Counted from the first letter of the stretch, positions 45,709 to 55,453 are shown. The stretch is DNA of 64,000 nucleotides from G965195345 sp965277625 (GCA_965277625.1 OZ255827.1:868001-932000); one strand, 5' to 3'. Notes: generated by a model not told the origin, from the sequence alone. A program made the numbers and translations.

Positions 45709-47317
45709 GTTGAGACGAGGCTTTAATAAGTTCGGCACTGGGTGGTGTCTCATAAGTATGGTAGGGTGCAGGTGAAGGCACTTGCCATTCTAGTGTTTTG
45801 GCTGATTCGCCCCAGACTTGGTTGTCAGTAACTTTTTCACCTCGAACGATGCAATCGATCAAAATATAGGTATAAAGGATGAATGAGGCGCCAAAAGCAA
45901 AGGCACCAACAGAAGATATGAAATTGAAGTCGGTAAATTGCACCGAATAGTCCGCATAACGTCTGGGCATACCAGCCAGCCCTAAGAAATGTTGGGGGAA
46001 GAATAAAACGTTGACGGAAATAATCGACCACCAAAAGTGGACTTTGGCCAATTTTTCATTGTACATGCGTCCCGTCCATTTTGGTATCCAGTAATATACG
46101 CCAGCGATGATTGCCCACAGTGCGCCTGTTACTAATACATAGTGGAAATGCGCTACAACGAAATAAGTATCGTGATATTGAATATCAGCAGGTACCACGC
46201 CCAGCATGAGACCTGAAAAACCACCAATGGTGAAGAGGACCACAAAAGACAGTGCCCATAACATGGGAGATTCAAAGGTTAGAGCGCCTTTCCACATGGT
46301 TGCAACCCAGTTAAAGACTTTAACACCCGTGGGGACAGAAATTAATATGGTGGCATACATAAAATACAGTTGCCCTTCAATCGGCATGCCGACCAAAAAC
46401 ATGTGATGCGCCCAAACCACAAATGACAAAATCGCAATTGAAGCAGTGGCGTAAACCATTGAGCTGTAACCAAACAAGGGTTTACGAGCAAATGTGGGGA
46501 TGATTTGAGAAACAATGCCAAATGCAGGCAGAATCATAATATAAACTTCAGGATGACCAAAGAACCAAAAGATGTGTTGGAACATCACAGGGTCGCCACC
46601 GCCGGCTGCATCAAAGAAGCTAGTGCCAAAATTTCTGTCGGTCAACATCATGGTCACAGCGCCAGCGAGAACAGGCATAACGGCAATGAGCAAGAATGCA
46701 GTAATCAACCAAGTCCAAACGAATAAGGGCATGTCCATTAGGCGCATTTCGGGAGCGCGAAGATTCAGTATGGTGGCCACAATGTTAATTGAGCCCATGA
46801 TGGAGGAGAATCCTAATAAGTGAATCGCGAAAATAAGGAAGTCCATGCTTTGTGGCGCAAAGGTGGTTGACAAAGGTGCATAAAGTGTCCAACCACTGCC
46901 TGGTGCACCGCCTTCCATAAAGAAGGTCGAAACCAATAAAATGGCAGCAAAAGGTAGGATCCAAAAGCTCCAGTTATTTAAACGGGGTAATGCCATGTCT
47001 GGGGCGCCAATCATCATTGGGATTTGCCAATTTGCCAAGCCAACCAATGCCGGCATAATGGCACCAAAGACCATGATCAATCCGTGCATTGTGGTTAATG
47101 AATTAAAAAACTGCGGGTCAACGACCTGTAAACCTGGGTATAACAGTTCTGCGCGAATGACCATTGCCATAGCGCCACCCACCAATAACATGAGAAATGA
47201 AAACCACATGTATAAGGTGCCAATGTCTTTGTGGTTGGTGGTTCTTACCCAACGCATCAAGCCTTTAGCTGGACCATGGTGGTCATGATGTTCAATTGGT
47301 GCAGTTACAGTGGCCAT
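45701..47317 (-). CDS. coxA: Cytochrome c oxidase subunit I
   Basis: Catalytic subunit of 538 residues. It holds heme a and the heme a3-CuB centre where oxygen is reduced to water while protons are pumped. Metal ligands are visible: His in TTMHGLIMVF (heme a), HPEVYIMILPAFG (CuB His with the cross-linked Tyr), HHMFLVG (two CuB His) and HDTYFVVAHFHYV (heme a3 and a). Twelve membrane helices are expected. It is preceded by coxB (27 bases) and followed by the small membrane protein. Confidence 0.98.
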   Translation of the reverse strand: MATVTAPIEHHDHHGPAKGLMRWVRTTNHKDIGTLYMWFSFLMLLVGGAMAMVIRAELLYPGLQVVDPQFFNSLTTMHGLIMVFGAIMPALVGLANWQIPMMIGAPDMALPRLNNWSFWILPFAAILLVSTFFMEGGAPGSGWTLYAPLSTTFAPQSMDFLIFAIHLLGFSSIMGSINIVATILNLRAPEMRLMDMPLFVWTWLITAFLLIAVMPVLAGAVTMMLTDRNFGTSFFDAAGGGDPVMFQHIFWFFGHPEVYIMILPAFGIVSQIIPTFARKPLFGYSSMVYATASIAILSFVVWAHHMFLVGMPIEGQLYFMYATILISVPTGVKVFNWVATMWKGALTFESPMLWALSFVVLFTIGGFSGLMLGVVPADIQYHDTYFVVAHFHYVLVTGALWAIIAGVYYWIPKWTGRMYNEKLAKVHFWWSIISVNVLFFPQHFLGLAGMPRRYADYSVQFTDFNFISSVGAFAFGASFILYTYILIDCIVRGEKVTDNQVWGESAKTLEWQVPSPAPYHTYETPPSAELIKASSQHG

Positions 47318-47344
47318 ATTAGCTCTCCTAAGGTGAAATGAAAT

Positions 47345-48496
47345 TTAACGCTTGGCTTTGACTTGGTTCGGTTGCATGAAATCCCCAACGTTGTTGCCTA
47401 AACCATTTCTTTGAAAAGAAACGACAGCTGCGAGTTCGACATCGGTTAGCTGATCTCGAAACGCCTGCATGGCCGTTCCACTTTTACCATTTAAAATAAT
47501 GTCGAGATGCTGATCAATGGGTCCTAATGCAAGAGGACTGGCAGTAATGGCAGGGAAGACCCCTGGTACGCCTTGACCACCTGCTTGGTGACATGCGGCA
47601 CAGGCTCTTGCATAAACCAGTTTACCTTCGTTAATGAGTTCTTCCTTGGTAAAGGTTTTGTTGGCGGCTTCTGCAGCGATTTTAGCTGCGTTCTTTTGGT
47701 TGTAAATCCAAGCGGCATAATCTTCTTCAGATAAGGCGCGAACAACCACCGGCATAAAGGCATGGTCTTTACCACAAAGTTCTGCGCAGTTGCCTCGGTA
47801 AACACCTGGTTGATCAATTTTCGCCCAAGTATCGTTGATAAAGCCCGGTATGGCATCTTGTTTGACACCAAAATCAGGCACCCACCAAGCGTGAATAACA
47901 TCGTTTGAAGTGATCAAAAACCGTATTTTTTTATTGATGGGAACAACCAGTTCATTATCAACATCGACCAGATAATTTTTGTAAACGGGTAATTTACCAG
48001 CGGTTTGTGAGCGCTCTAATTCTTTGCGTGAGCGATCATCTAAATTTGAAAAGAAGCTGATGCCTTGAGCATCGCCATCCAGATAATCATACTTCCATTT
48101 CCATTGATAGCCTGTGACTTTGATCGACATATCAGATTTTGAGCTGTCTTCTAAATCAATCAGTACGCTGGTCGCAGGAATGGCCACCACCACCAAAATG
48201 GCGAGTGGAATAATGGTCCAAATTAATTCAATAGTCGTGCTTTCGTGGAACTGAGCGGGTTTGACACCCAATGATTTTCTGTGATTGATGATCGAGTAGG
48301 CCATTGCCCCAAAGACCAGCACCCCGATTACAACGCAGACGTAAAAAATGATCATGTGGAGATCGTAAATCTCACGACTGACAGAAGTCACGCCAATCGG
48401 CAAATTGTAGCCGTTTGAGGTGTTGATGGCGTGAGCAAATCCAGAGATGGAGATTAAACAAAGTCCTAAAATGTTGGTTAACCAATAGCGCATCAA
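47345..48496 (-). CDS. coxB: Cytochrome c oxidase subunit II with fused cytochrome c domain
   Basis: Subunit of 383 residues with a signal peptide (end near GFAHA), two membrane helices, then a CuA cupredoxin domain: HAWWVPDFGVK and CAELCGKDHAFMP supply the CuA ligands. A C-terminal class I cytochrome c follows (residues about 290-375), with heme motif CAACH and a likely Met ligand in GTAMQAFRDQL. The fusion makes this a caa3-like enzyme. It is first in the cox operon, with AGGAG before the ATG. Confidence 0.96.
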   Translation of the reverse strand: MMRYWLTNILGLCLISISGFAHAINTSNGYNLPIGVTSVSREIYDLHMIIFYVCVVIGVLVFGAMAYSIINHRKSLGVKPAQFHESTTIELIWTIIPLAILVVVAIPATSVLIDLEDSSKSDMSIKVTGYQWKWKYDYLDGDAQGISFFSNLDDRSRKELERSQTAGKLPVYKNYLVDVDNELVVPINKKIRFLITSNDVIHAWWVPDFGVKQDAIPGFINDTWAKIDQPGVYRGNCAELCGKDHAFMPVVVRALSEEDYAAWIYNQKNAAKIAAEAANKTFTKEELINEGKLVYARACAACHQAGGQGVPGVFPAITASPLALGPIDQHLDIILNGKSGTAMQAFRDQLTDVELAAVVSFQRNGLGNNVGDFMQPNQVKAKR

Positions 48497-48858
48497 TATT
48501 CTCCTCGTACGGTTGATTTTAATGGGTGTGTTTTATAGACTGTTGTACAAAATTTTGATTCATTCAAGGGCATGATTGAAACACTTTAAAATTGATTTTC
48601 TTACACACAGATCGGTAAAAATATAACAAGGATTTTTAATGATCACATGCCTTTTTACATATCCATTCAATGTAGGTAATTGTAACATTAAATATGTAAT
48701 TTATTGGTGGGAATGACAATTTTATTGTGTTATTTTTAAAAGAAAGTTGGCGCTAATTTTTTAACGGCGTTTTCTACAACAATTGTCGCTGATTTGTTTG
48801 CAACTGTAGCCCATATTAACTTAAGACCGTCTGAGTATTACCTGAGTCTATTGGCTTT
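48497..48858. other. AT-rich intergenic region upstream of coxB and downstream of thiD
   Basis: The 360-base gap between the two minus-strand units should contain the cox operon promoter. A TATAAA-like box lies on the minus strand near 48,534-48,539, but without a well-spaced -35. I see no gene, RNA or clear terminator for thiD. Confidence 0.35.
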
Positions 48859-49590
48859 TCAAACACGCTTTGGAATGCTTTGCCCCTGCCCTAGTGTGTA
48901 AGCGTTGTGTATGGCTTTTTGAGTATGGTCTAAGGCCCTTTGACAGCTTGCAATGACATCGCCGTTTTGTGCCAGGCTGATAGCCAAAGCACTGCTGAAT
49001 GTACAGCCTGTTCCGTGATAATCGCCGAGTGTCTTGTCATAAGGCAAATGTTCGACGCCCGATGGTTGATAGATGCTGACCGCATTTTGTGCTTGATGTG
49101 ACTCATCCGTGACGATGAGCGATTGACAACCTAATTGTTGGCGGGCGCACTCGCCGTCTATGCCATTGTGGGTCAGCTGTTCTAATTCAGCGCGATTTGG
49201 GGTCAAATGACAATGCTTCAACAGCGGTTGTAGGATTGCGCCGTTTTGGTGAAATTTATAACCACCCCCAGCCGATAAAATAGGGTCAAGTACCACAGTC
49301 GCCTTAAGGTTTTCTATGAAGGTTTTGATGATTGGCACATGTTCTGCTGCGATCAATCCTATTTTGATGGCTTTGATCGGTAAGTTTTGTAGGGAGCATA
49401 GTTGGGTTTTAAAAAATGCGGGGTCTTGTGCGACAACGGCTTGAACATTGACCGTGGTTTGTTGGGTTTGTACACTGACAATGGGGCAAGCGTGCCCGCC
49501 TAAGGCGTGAATGGTGACTATATCAGCAGAAAGTCCAGCGCCACCCGTCGGGTCAATGCCACCAATACAAATAATGACTTCTGAGGACAT
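48859..49590 (-). CDS. thiD: Hydroxymethylpyrimidine/phosphomethylpyrimidine kinase
   Basis: Ribokinase-like enzyme of 243 residues that phosphorylates HMP and HMP-phosphate for thiamine synthesis. GGIDPTGGAGLSADI, the conserved TQQTTVNVQAV block, DPILSAGGGYKF and the anion-hole GDYHGTGCTFSSALA match ThiD. It is slightly shorter than the usual 260-270. It is the third gene of an rpiA-tlpA-thiD unit, 6 bases after tlpA. No other thi gene or TPP riboswitch is in the window. Confidence 0.92.
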   Translation of the reverse strand: MSSEVIICIGGIDPTGGAGLSADIVTIHALGGHACPIVSVQTQQTTVNVQAVVAQDPAFFKTQLCSLQNLPIKAIKIGLIAAEHVPIIKTFIENLKATVVLDPILSAGGGYKFHQNGAILQPLLKHCHLTPNRAELEQLTHNGIDGECARQQLGCQSLIVTDESHQAQNAVSIYQPSGVEHLPYDKTLGDYHGTGCTFSSALAISLAQNGDVIASCQRALDHTQKAIHNAYTLGQGQSIPKRV

Positions 49591-49596
49591 GGGGTG

Positions 49597-50091
49597 TCAA
49601 GAGGATTCTATGTCTTGTTGGATCAATTCATGTAAGTGGGCAAAATCAGACAAACCAATGCCGTGATACAGGATTCGCCCAGTTTTGCTGACTAAAAAAT
49701 GGGTGGGTGTTAGGCGAACCTCATCAAATGCTTTTGCGGCGACATCGCTACGGTCATAAAACACTGGAAAGCGCAGGGCATTTTGATTGCGAAATGTTTG
49801 GATGGCATTAGATGAATCGTGAGACATGGCAATGGCGAGCAGATTAAAACCAGCGGGTTGCCATTGATCATACAAAGCTTTTAAATCTGGCATTTCGGCA
49901 ACGCAGGTGACGCAACTGGTGGCCCAGAATGTGATCAATGTGGGCGCTTGATTGTTGATGGTGGTGTGGGTTTTGCCATCAATATCAGTGAGTGTTATGG
50001 CGGGCGCCGATTGGCCATTTTGACTAAAAAACCAAGTAAAACCCGCTACACCAACCAGTAAAATTAAGAGGACAGTTAGGTTCTTTTTCAT
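49597..50091 (-). CDS. TlpA/ResA-like membrane-anchored thioredoxin
   Basis: Thiol-disulfide protein of 164 residues. A single N-terminal helix (residues about 4-20) anchors it, and the periplasmic domain has the redox motif WATSCVTCVAEMPDL. Family members keep cysteines reduced for cytochrome c or oxidase assembly, or protect against oxidative stress. I chose the ATG at 50091, 11 bases after rpiA; an in-frame upstream extension would overlap rpiA and lacks the signal anchor at its N-terminus. The exact partner is unknown. Confidence 0.85.
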   Translation of the reverse strand: MKKNLTVLLILLVGVAGFTWFFSQNGQSAPAITLTDIDGKTHTTINNQAPTLITFWATSCVTCVAEMPDLKALYDQWQPAGFNLLAIAMSHDSSNAIQTFRNQNALRFPVFYDRSDVAAKAFDEVRLTPTHFLVSKTGRILYHGIGLSDFAHLHELIQQDIESS

Positions 50092-50102
50092 GGCTTGAGG
50101 TC

Positions 50103-50786
50103 TTAATGTTTGGCGGTGAAAGTCTGAATGCCCGTGGCACTGCTGATGAGTAATACGTCCGCGCCTCTTTGGGCAAATAGGCCATTGCACACCACGCCGA
50201 CAATTTCATTGAGGGCGCTTTCTAATGCTTTGGGCTGGTCAATGGATAGCAGGTGAACGTCTAATATGTGGTTGCCATTATCGGTGACAAAGTCCTCGCG
50301 CCAAACGGGCTCACCGCCAAAGCGTTTGATGATTTCCTTAGCCACATAACTTCTTGCCATAGGGATGACTTCTACGGGCAGTGGAAACGCCCCCAGTTGT
50401 TTAACGTATTTTGATTCATCGGCAATACAAACAAATCTCGTGGCATTGGCGCACACAATTTTTTCGCGCGTCAATGCGCCGCCCCCGCCCTTGATCAGAT
50501 TGAGATCTGAGTCAGACTCATCACAGCCATCAACATATAGGTCGATTGGCGCCACTTCATTTAATTGAAAGACTGGGATGTGATGCTGCTTTAAGCGATT
50601 TTCACTGGCCACACTGCTCGATACCGCGCCTTTAATGTAGCGTTTAGAAGCCGCCAAGGCATCGATGAAATAATTGGTGGTTGAGCCTGTGCCAATGCCG
50701 ATTACACTGTCGTTTTCAACATATTCCAAAGCGGCTTGAGCGACATTTTTTTTGAGTGCGTCTTGATCCATAAGTTGAAACGGCAA
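50103..50786 (-). CDS. rpiA: Ribose-5-phosphate isomerase A
   Basis: Interconverts ribose-5-phosphate and ribulose-5-phosphate in the pentose phosphate pathway. It has 227 residues (E. coli 219). IGIGTGSTTNYFIDAL binds phosphate, DLYVDGCDESD and KGGGGALTREKIVC hold the catalytic Asp, Lys and Glu, and GNHILDVH is conserved. It is the first gene of the minus-strand unit with tlpA and thiD and is divergent from ilvA. Confidence 0.96.
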   Translation of the reverse strand: MPFQLMDQDALKKNVAQAALEYVENDSVIGIGTGSTTNYFIDALAASKRYIKGAVSSSVASENRLKQHHIPVFQLNEVAPIDLYVDGCDESDSDLNLIKGGGGALTREKIVCANATRFVCIADESKYVKQLGAFPLPVEVIPMARSYVAKEIIKRFGGEPVWREDFVTDNGNHILDVHLLSIDQPKALESALNEIVGVVCNGLFAQRGADVLLISSATGIQTFTAKH

Positions 50787-51019
50787 AATGATGAGTGATT
50801 TATAAAGCTGGCGATCAGAAATCGCTCAGTATCAGAGGGACATTGTAACGGTTTTAGCATTTATTTAATGTTAAAATAGCCACCTATAAAGGTGTCAATA
50901 CTGATCTCGCTATTTTGCTGAATGATGGTTGTTTTGATGCCTTTCGTTTTATGTCGATAATGCTCAGCAAAATCAACGCACTTAGAATGAACTAAACGGG
51001 CTTGAGCCCCCATAAATGT

Positions 51020-52537
51020 ATGAATCCTAAAGATTATCTGAATGAGATATTGACCGCACCGGTTTATGATGTGGCAATCAGAACGCCACTGCAGGGCGCC
51101 AAGCACCTTTCAGCAAGATTGGGGCGAGAACTTTTTTTAAAACGTGAAGACATGCAGCCTATTTTTTCGTTCAAGTTGCGCGGTGCTTATTGCAAAATCA
51201 AAAAATTGAATGCCAGCCAACGCCAAGCGGGTGTGGTTTGTGCTTCTGCGGGCAACCACGGTCAAGGCGTGGCCATAGTAGCACAAAAATTAGGCATTCA
51301 GGCCAAAGTTGTGATGCCTGTGACCACGCCCAAAATCAAAGTGGATGCGGTGAAGGCATTGGGCGGCACTGTCATCTTAAAAGGTAATTTTGTCGATGAG
51401 GCTTTTATTTACGCGCAAAACTTGGCTGAAGAAGAAGGGGCGACTTTTGTGCCACCATTTGACGATCCGCATATTATTGCTGGGCAGGGCACAGTGGGCG
51501 TGGAAATCATGCAACAAGTTGATACGCCACCAGATGCCATTTATGTCCCCGTTGGTGGTGGTGGGCTCATTGCCGGCATTGCCGCCTATTTACATTGCCA
51601 ATTTCCACAAGTTAAGGTGATTGGCGTAGAGCCAGAAGACGCTGCGTGTTTACACGCTGCCTTAGAAGCGGGTGAACGTGTCACCCTTCCGCAAGTGGGG
51701 TTATTTGCCGATGGCGTGTCTGTCAATCGCGTCGGAAAATATCCGTGGGAGATATTAAAAACGTGTGTGGATGAAGTGGTCACGGTCAATGTCGATGAAA
51801 TTTGTGCTGGCATTCGTGATGTATTTGAAGAAACCCGTTCAATTTCTGAACCAGCGGGTGCTTTGGCTTTGGCGGGCATGAAAAAACATTTGCAACAGAA
51901 CAGCGATATTAAGCGAGCAGTCGCCATTGTCAGCGGTGCCAATATGAATTTTGATCGCTTGCGCTATGTGGCCGAGCGTGCACTGATTGGTCAACATAAA
52001 GAAGCGTTGTTTTGTGTGACAATGTCTGAAAAAGCGGGGAATTTTTTGCTGTTTTGTAAGCAATTGGCGAATTATGAAATCACCGAATTCAATTACCGTT
52101 ATTCCGGCCAAAAAGATGCCCATATATTTGTCGGCATTGCGCTCAAGCGCGGTCAAGCAGAATCTGACGAAATATTACAACTTTTACATCAATGTGGTTA
52201 TGTGGCTGAAAGCCTGAGCGACAATGATTTAGCCAAAACCCACGTTCGTTATATGGTGGGGGGTAAAAGTGGCGAAACAGTCCACAATGAGCGGATATTC
52301 CGTTTTGTGTTTCCTGAACGCCCCAAGGCATTATTACAGTTTTTAACAACCATGGGTGGACGTTGGGATATCAGTTTGTTTCATTATCGTAATCACGGCT
52401 CTTCGCACGGTCGAGTTTTGGCTGGTTTAGAAATACCCGACCATGAAGAAGCGATTTTTATGGAGAAGTTGGCTAACCTTGGCTATGATTACACCGAAGA
52501 AACACAGAACACAGCTTACCGTTTTTTTCTGAAATAG
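51020..52537 (+). CDS. ilvA: Threonine ammonia-lyase, biosynthetic (IlvA)
   Basis: PLP enzyme of 505 residues (E. coli 514) that converts threonine to 2-oxobutyrate, the first step of isoleucine synthesis. The PLP lysine is in IFSFKLRGAY, the phosphate loop is VPVGGGGLIAG, and ASAGNHGQGVA is conserved. Two C-terminal ACT-like regulatory domains (about 330-505) indicate the isoleucine-inhibited form. I chose the ATG at 51020; a TTG six codons upstream is possible. It stands alone without other ilv genes. Confidence 0.95.
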   Translation: MNPKDYLNEILTAPVYDVAIRTPLQGAKHLSARLGRELFLKREDMQPIFSFKLRGAYCKIKKLNASQRQAGVVCASAGNHGQGVAIVAQKLGIQAKVVMPVTTPKIKVDAVKALGGTVILKGNFVDEAFIYAQNLAEEEGATFVPPFDDPHIIAGQGTVGVEIMQQVDTPPDAIYVPVGGGGLIAGIAAYLHCQFPQVKVIGVEPEDAACLHAALEAGERVTLPQVGLFADGVSVNRVGKYPWEILKTCVDEVVTVNVDEICAGIRDVFEETRSISEPAGALALAGMKKHLQQNSDIKRAVAIVSGANMNFDRLRYVAERALIGQHKEALFCVTMSEKAGNFLLFCKQLANYEITEFNYRYSGQKDAHIFVGIALKRGQAESDEILQLLHQCGYVAESLSDNDLAKTHVRYMVGGKSGETVHNERIFRFVFPERPKALLQFLTTMGGRWDISLFHYRNHGSSHGRVLAGLEIPDHEEAIFMEKLANLGYDYTEETQNTAYRFFLK

Positions 52538-52733
52538 CACTGTTGCGCCATTAACCGCTCAGGATGGTTCAAAATGCTTTTAAGCATGGGATCTTTATAC
52601 CCATCAAGTCGCTTTCATATATTCCAATAATCCATTTAATCTTCCTTCTAAAACAATGGTAAAGGCATTGCAAACAATCATTGTTTAAATTGTGAAACAA
52701 TTCATTAATAAAACATATAAAATACTTGAATTA

Positions 52734-52752
52734 ATTAACGTAATTCGTTAAT
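52734..52752. promoter_or_regulatory. Perfect inverted repeat upstream of the YfaZ-like gene
   Basis: ATTAACG at 52,734-52,740 mirrors CGTTAAT at 52,746-52,752 with a 5-base centre, 45 bases before the start codon. It has the size of a dimeric regulator operator. TAAAAT or TATATT at 52,762-52,772 could be the -10. The rest of the 260-base gap after ilvA holds nothing I recognise. Confidence 0.4.
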
Positions 52753-52797
52753 ATTTCGTGATAAAATATATTGAAATCATTTTAGGAGATTTTCATT

Positions 52798-53424
52798 ATG
52801 CTGGGTTTAAATAGGGTAAAGCTTATTGCCTTTTTGGCGTTTTTGTTGTTATTCACAGGGGTGGCTCAAGCAGGTAATGGCATTAACATCAATTTATCAA
52901 ACAAAGACATCAATTTTGGTTTCTTAACGACCTCTAAATTTGAAGACGATTCAGATGTTTCAGATTTAGGATTTGTGCAAGCCCATGTTAATCTCTTATT
53001 GGTCGATGAAGGCAGCACTTATGCTGTTGACGGGCTGCTTGCTGTTGGTCGCACCGTTCCTCTGGATTCAAGTGAATGGAATTTTGGTGTGGGTATTCGT
53101 CCAATCGCTGCCAACATCAAACAAGCCAGCACAACAAGGGCAACTTTTGCCGTTCAACTGGGTGGTATTGCGGAATATAGGCTCAGTATTGGAGAAGTTT
53201 CGGATTTTTTTATTGCAGTGCGTGCTTTTTACAGCCCAGATGTTATCACTTTTTCCGATGACTTTGATGCTTCAAGTCACTACGCCGCTCAAGTCGGAGT
53301 TTTTATTGTGGCCAACACAGCCGTTTATGTGGAATATGCCCAAGAAAAATTCACTGCCTCGCAGGGTGGTCTTGATGGAGACCTGATCGATGGTGCTTTT
53401 TTTGGAATTCGCTTCGGGCTTTAA
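52798..53424 (+). CDS. YfaZ-like outer-membrane protein
   Basis: Exported protein of 208 residues with a clear signal peptide (cleavage near AQAG). The mature part alternates polar and hydrophobic residues and ends in Phe-Gly-Leu, like an eight- to ten-stranded beta-barrel. The segment VRAFYSPDVITFSDDFDA resembles the YfaZ family core. It has a good Shine-Dalgarno (AGGAG) and an upstream operator-like inverted repeat. It is monocistronic. Family assignment is from pattern only; another small barrel family is possible. Confidence 0.55.
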   Translation: MLGLNRVKLIAFLAFLLLFTGVAQAGNGININLSNKDINFGFLTTSKFEDDSDVSDLGFVQAHVNLLLVDEGSTYAVDGLLAVGRTVPLDSSEWNFGVGIRPIAANIKQASTTRATFAVQLGGIAEYRLSIGEVSDFFIAVRAFYSPDVITFSDDFDASSHYAAQVGVFIVANTAVYVEYAQEKFTASQGGLDGDLIDGAFFGIRFGL

Positions 53425-53562
53425 GTCACAGTTAAGCGCTCTTTTTCTTATTTTATTTCGCAAGACCGTTCTGTTTAAAGTTGTGTAGTGCTGATTTGCC
53501 TTAATGCGGCCTATTTTATTCAAACAAAATCGACCATTCTGATAAACGAAGGATTAGATCGT

Positions 53563-53620
53563 TTCAACCTTCGTGTCAGCAATGAAAGCGTTCAAAGATT
53601 CTCTGCCTTCAAAGGTTGAA
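53563..53620. repeat. Separated 9-base inverted repeat upstream of yfhL
   Basis: TTCAACCTT at 53,563-53,571 is mirrored by AAGGTTGAA at 53,612-53,620, 55 bases before yfhL. The 40-base separation could form a long-loop hairpin or a pair of regulator half sites. The function is unknown. Confidence 0.35.
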
Positions 53621-53674
53621 TTGGCATACAATTTGGCGCTTCAAAACCTTTATTGAGACCCCTCAAGGAAAATT

Positions 53675-53929
53675 ATGGCTCTGATGATTCACGAAACCTG
53701 CGTCAATTGCGATATGTGTGAGCCAGAGTGCCCTAACGAAGCCATTGTGATGGGGCCCAGCATCTATGAAATTCTACCTGATAAATGCACCGAGTGCGTC
53801 GGGTATTATGATGAACCGCAATGTCAGAAAGTGTGTCCCATTACTCGATGCGTGGAATTTGATCCGTCTCATGTGGAAACGCGTGAACAACTCCTGGCTA
53901 AACTATCGGTCCTATTAGAAGCCCAATGA
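53675..53929 (+). CDS. yfhL: YfhL-type 2[4Fe-4S] ferredoxin
   Basis: Electron-transfer protein of 84 residues. The first cluster motif is CVNCDMCEPECPNEA; the second is the atypical C-T-E-C followed, after a YYDEPQ insert, by CQKVCPITRC, which is characteristic of YfhL-like (Alvin-type) ferredoxins. Reported links of this family are to iron-sulfur metabolism and tRNA modification enzymes. It has AAGGA before the ATG and overlaps the next gene by 4 bases (ATGA). Confidence 0.92.
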   Translation: MALMIHETCVNCDMCEPECPNEAIVMGPSIYEILPDKCTECVGYYDEPQCQKVCPITRCVEFDPSHVETREQLLAKLSVLLEAQ

Positions 53930-54540
53930 AAGCCGATTGGTGGCCGGCAGCCATAAGTCATTTGTCAAAATCTGATCCTGTGCTCAAATCACTCATTCAA
54001 CGTTATCCTGAATCACAAATATCTCGAACTTCAACCGCCTTTAGAAGCATTGTCAATTCGATCGTCGGACAACAGATTTCAGTCAAAGCGGCTTCAGCCA
54101 TTCGCCAAAGATTGGAGCAAATCGGCATTGAGGCTTCAGTTATTGCTCAAATGGAAGTTGATGCATTGAAACAAGTGGGCTTATCGACCCAAAAGAGTCG
54201 ATACATCATAGGCATTGCACAATGGTTTGTGGAGCATGATGTGACAGAAGCGTGGTTCGAACAAACGCCCAATGCAGAAATTGGCGAAGCCTTGCTTAGT
54301 TTAAAAGGTGTGGGACCTTGGACATGGCAAATGTTTCAAATGTTTTATTTGCTTGAGCCCGATATTATGTCAACTTCAGACATCGGTTTACAGAATGCCG
54401 TTGTGTTGTTATATGGTTGTGAAAAATCGGAGGCTGTGGCTTTTTTAAATGCGCAGAGTCAAAACCAATGGTCACCCTACACCTCAGCGGTATGTTGGTT
54501 TTTGTGGCGCTCTTTGGATCCTGTAGAAATCAACTACTGA
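53926..54540 (+). CDS. DNA-3-methyladenine glycosylase II-like (AlkA/HhH-GPD)
   Basis: Base-excision repair glycosylase of 204 residues with a helix-hairpin-helix core: SIVGQQISVKAASAIRQRL, LLSLKGVGPWTWQMF and, after it, PDIMSTSDIGLQNAV with the catalytic Asp. It lacks the N-terminal TBP-like domain of E. coli AlkA and resembles the shorter bacterial Mag-like enzymes. Predicted to remove alkylated purines. Translation is coupled to yfhL. It converges on the LysR gene. Confidence 0.87.
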   Translation: MKADWWPAAISHLSKSDPVLKSLIQRYPESQISRTSTAFRSIVNSIVGQQISVKAASAIRQRLEQIGIEASVIAQMEVDALKQVGLSTQKSRYIIGIAQWFVEHDVTEAWFEQTPNAEIGEALLSLKGVGPWTWQMFQMFYLLEPDIMSTSDIGLQNAVVLLYGCEKSEAVAFLNAQSQNQWSPYTSAVCWFLWRSLDPVEINY

Positions 54541-54556
54541 TCAAGTCGGTCAATCT

Positions 54557-55453
54557 TTAGCTTAATATTGAGCTCTTTTCTAAGATAAATGTCCGGAAGG
54601 CATTGGCGACGGGTGAAAGGCGTTTGCCTTTGTTGTGCACCAAAGACCAAGGCTTAAATATAGGCGTACCAACAACGTCTAAAACGCACAAGGTGTTGTT
54701 TTGACGCTCCATTGCAATTGTATGGATCGATGTGATAGCTAATCCTAATTTGGCAATGACGGCTTTTTTAATGGAATCGTTGCTGTTCAGTACGTGTTCG
54801 ATTTTAGGGCTCTTTTTTTCTTTCTCGAAAAATTGTTCTAATATTAACCGTGTGCCCGAACCTTCTTCGCGCGCTACAAACAATTCTTGACTCAATGCTT
54901 CTAAAGTAATGTTCGCTTTGTCTTTCAGAGGATGATCATTGGGCGCAATCACCACCATTGGATTTTGTAAAAAAGGATCAACTATTAATTCGCGCTTTTC
55001 GGGCGGTTGCTCCATGATGATAATATCCACCGTATTATCGTCCAGATGTGCGATGAGCCGTTGTCGATTACACACTTCAAATTCAAACTGCACGGTCGGA
55101 AATTTCAGTTTAAAGTCTGCTAACAGTCCAATGGTTAAATGGTTGGCAGAGGTTGAAACTGCGACTTTCAATTTGCCTTTTTTTAAACCTCTGAGCGCTT
55201 GCATAGATTCTTTGGTCTCTGCAACCAGTCTTAAGATGGCCTTACAATAATGACTAAATTCTTCGCCCCCTTCGGTTAAGAATATTCTTCTGCCGATCAA
55301 TTCGAATAAGGGGGAGCCAATTTGTTCTTCAAGTTGGCTAATTTGCATGGAAACAGCAGGTTGACTCAGGCACAACTCTTTTGCCGCTTTGGTGTAGCTG
55401 GAGGTTTGAGTGACTTTCTCAAAGATTTCAATCTGTCTTAAAGTGATCCGCAT
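54557..55453 (-). CDS. LysR-family transcriptional regulator
   Basis: Regulator of 298 residues. The N-terminal winged helix (RQIEIFEKVTQTSSYTKAAK followed by LSQPAVSMQISQLEE) is a standard LysR DNA-binding domain, similar to the CbbR/CysB-like subgroup. The C-terminal part is a periplasmic-binding-protein-like co-inducer domain. The target is unknown; the nearest gene upstream on the same strand is the phytanoyl-CoA dioxygenase-like gene 260 bases away. The 55,454-55,712 gap holds no recognised gene. Confidence 0.9.
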   Translation of the reverse strand: MRITLRQIEIFEKVTQTSSYTKAAKELCLSQPAVSMQISQLEEQIGSPLFELIGRRIFLTEGGEEFSHYCKAILRLVAETKESMQALRGLKKGKLKVAVSTSANHLTIGLLADFKLKFPTVQFEFEVCNRQRLIAHLDDNTVDIIIMEQPPEKRELIVDPFLQNPMVVIAPNDHPLKDKANITLEALSQELFVAREEGSGTRLILEQFFEKEKKSPKIEHVLNSNDSIKKAVIAKLGLAITSIHTIAMERQNNTLCVLDVVGTPIFKPWSLVHNKGKRLSPVANAFRTFILEKSSILS

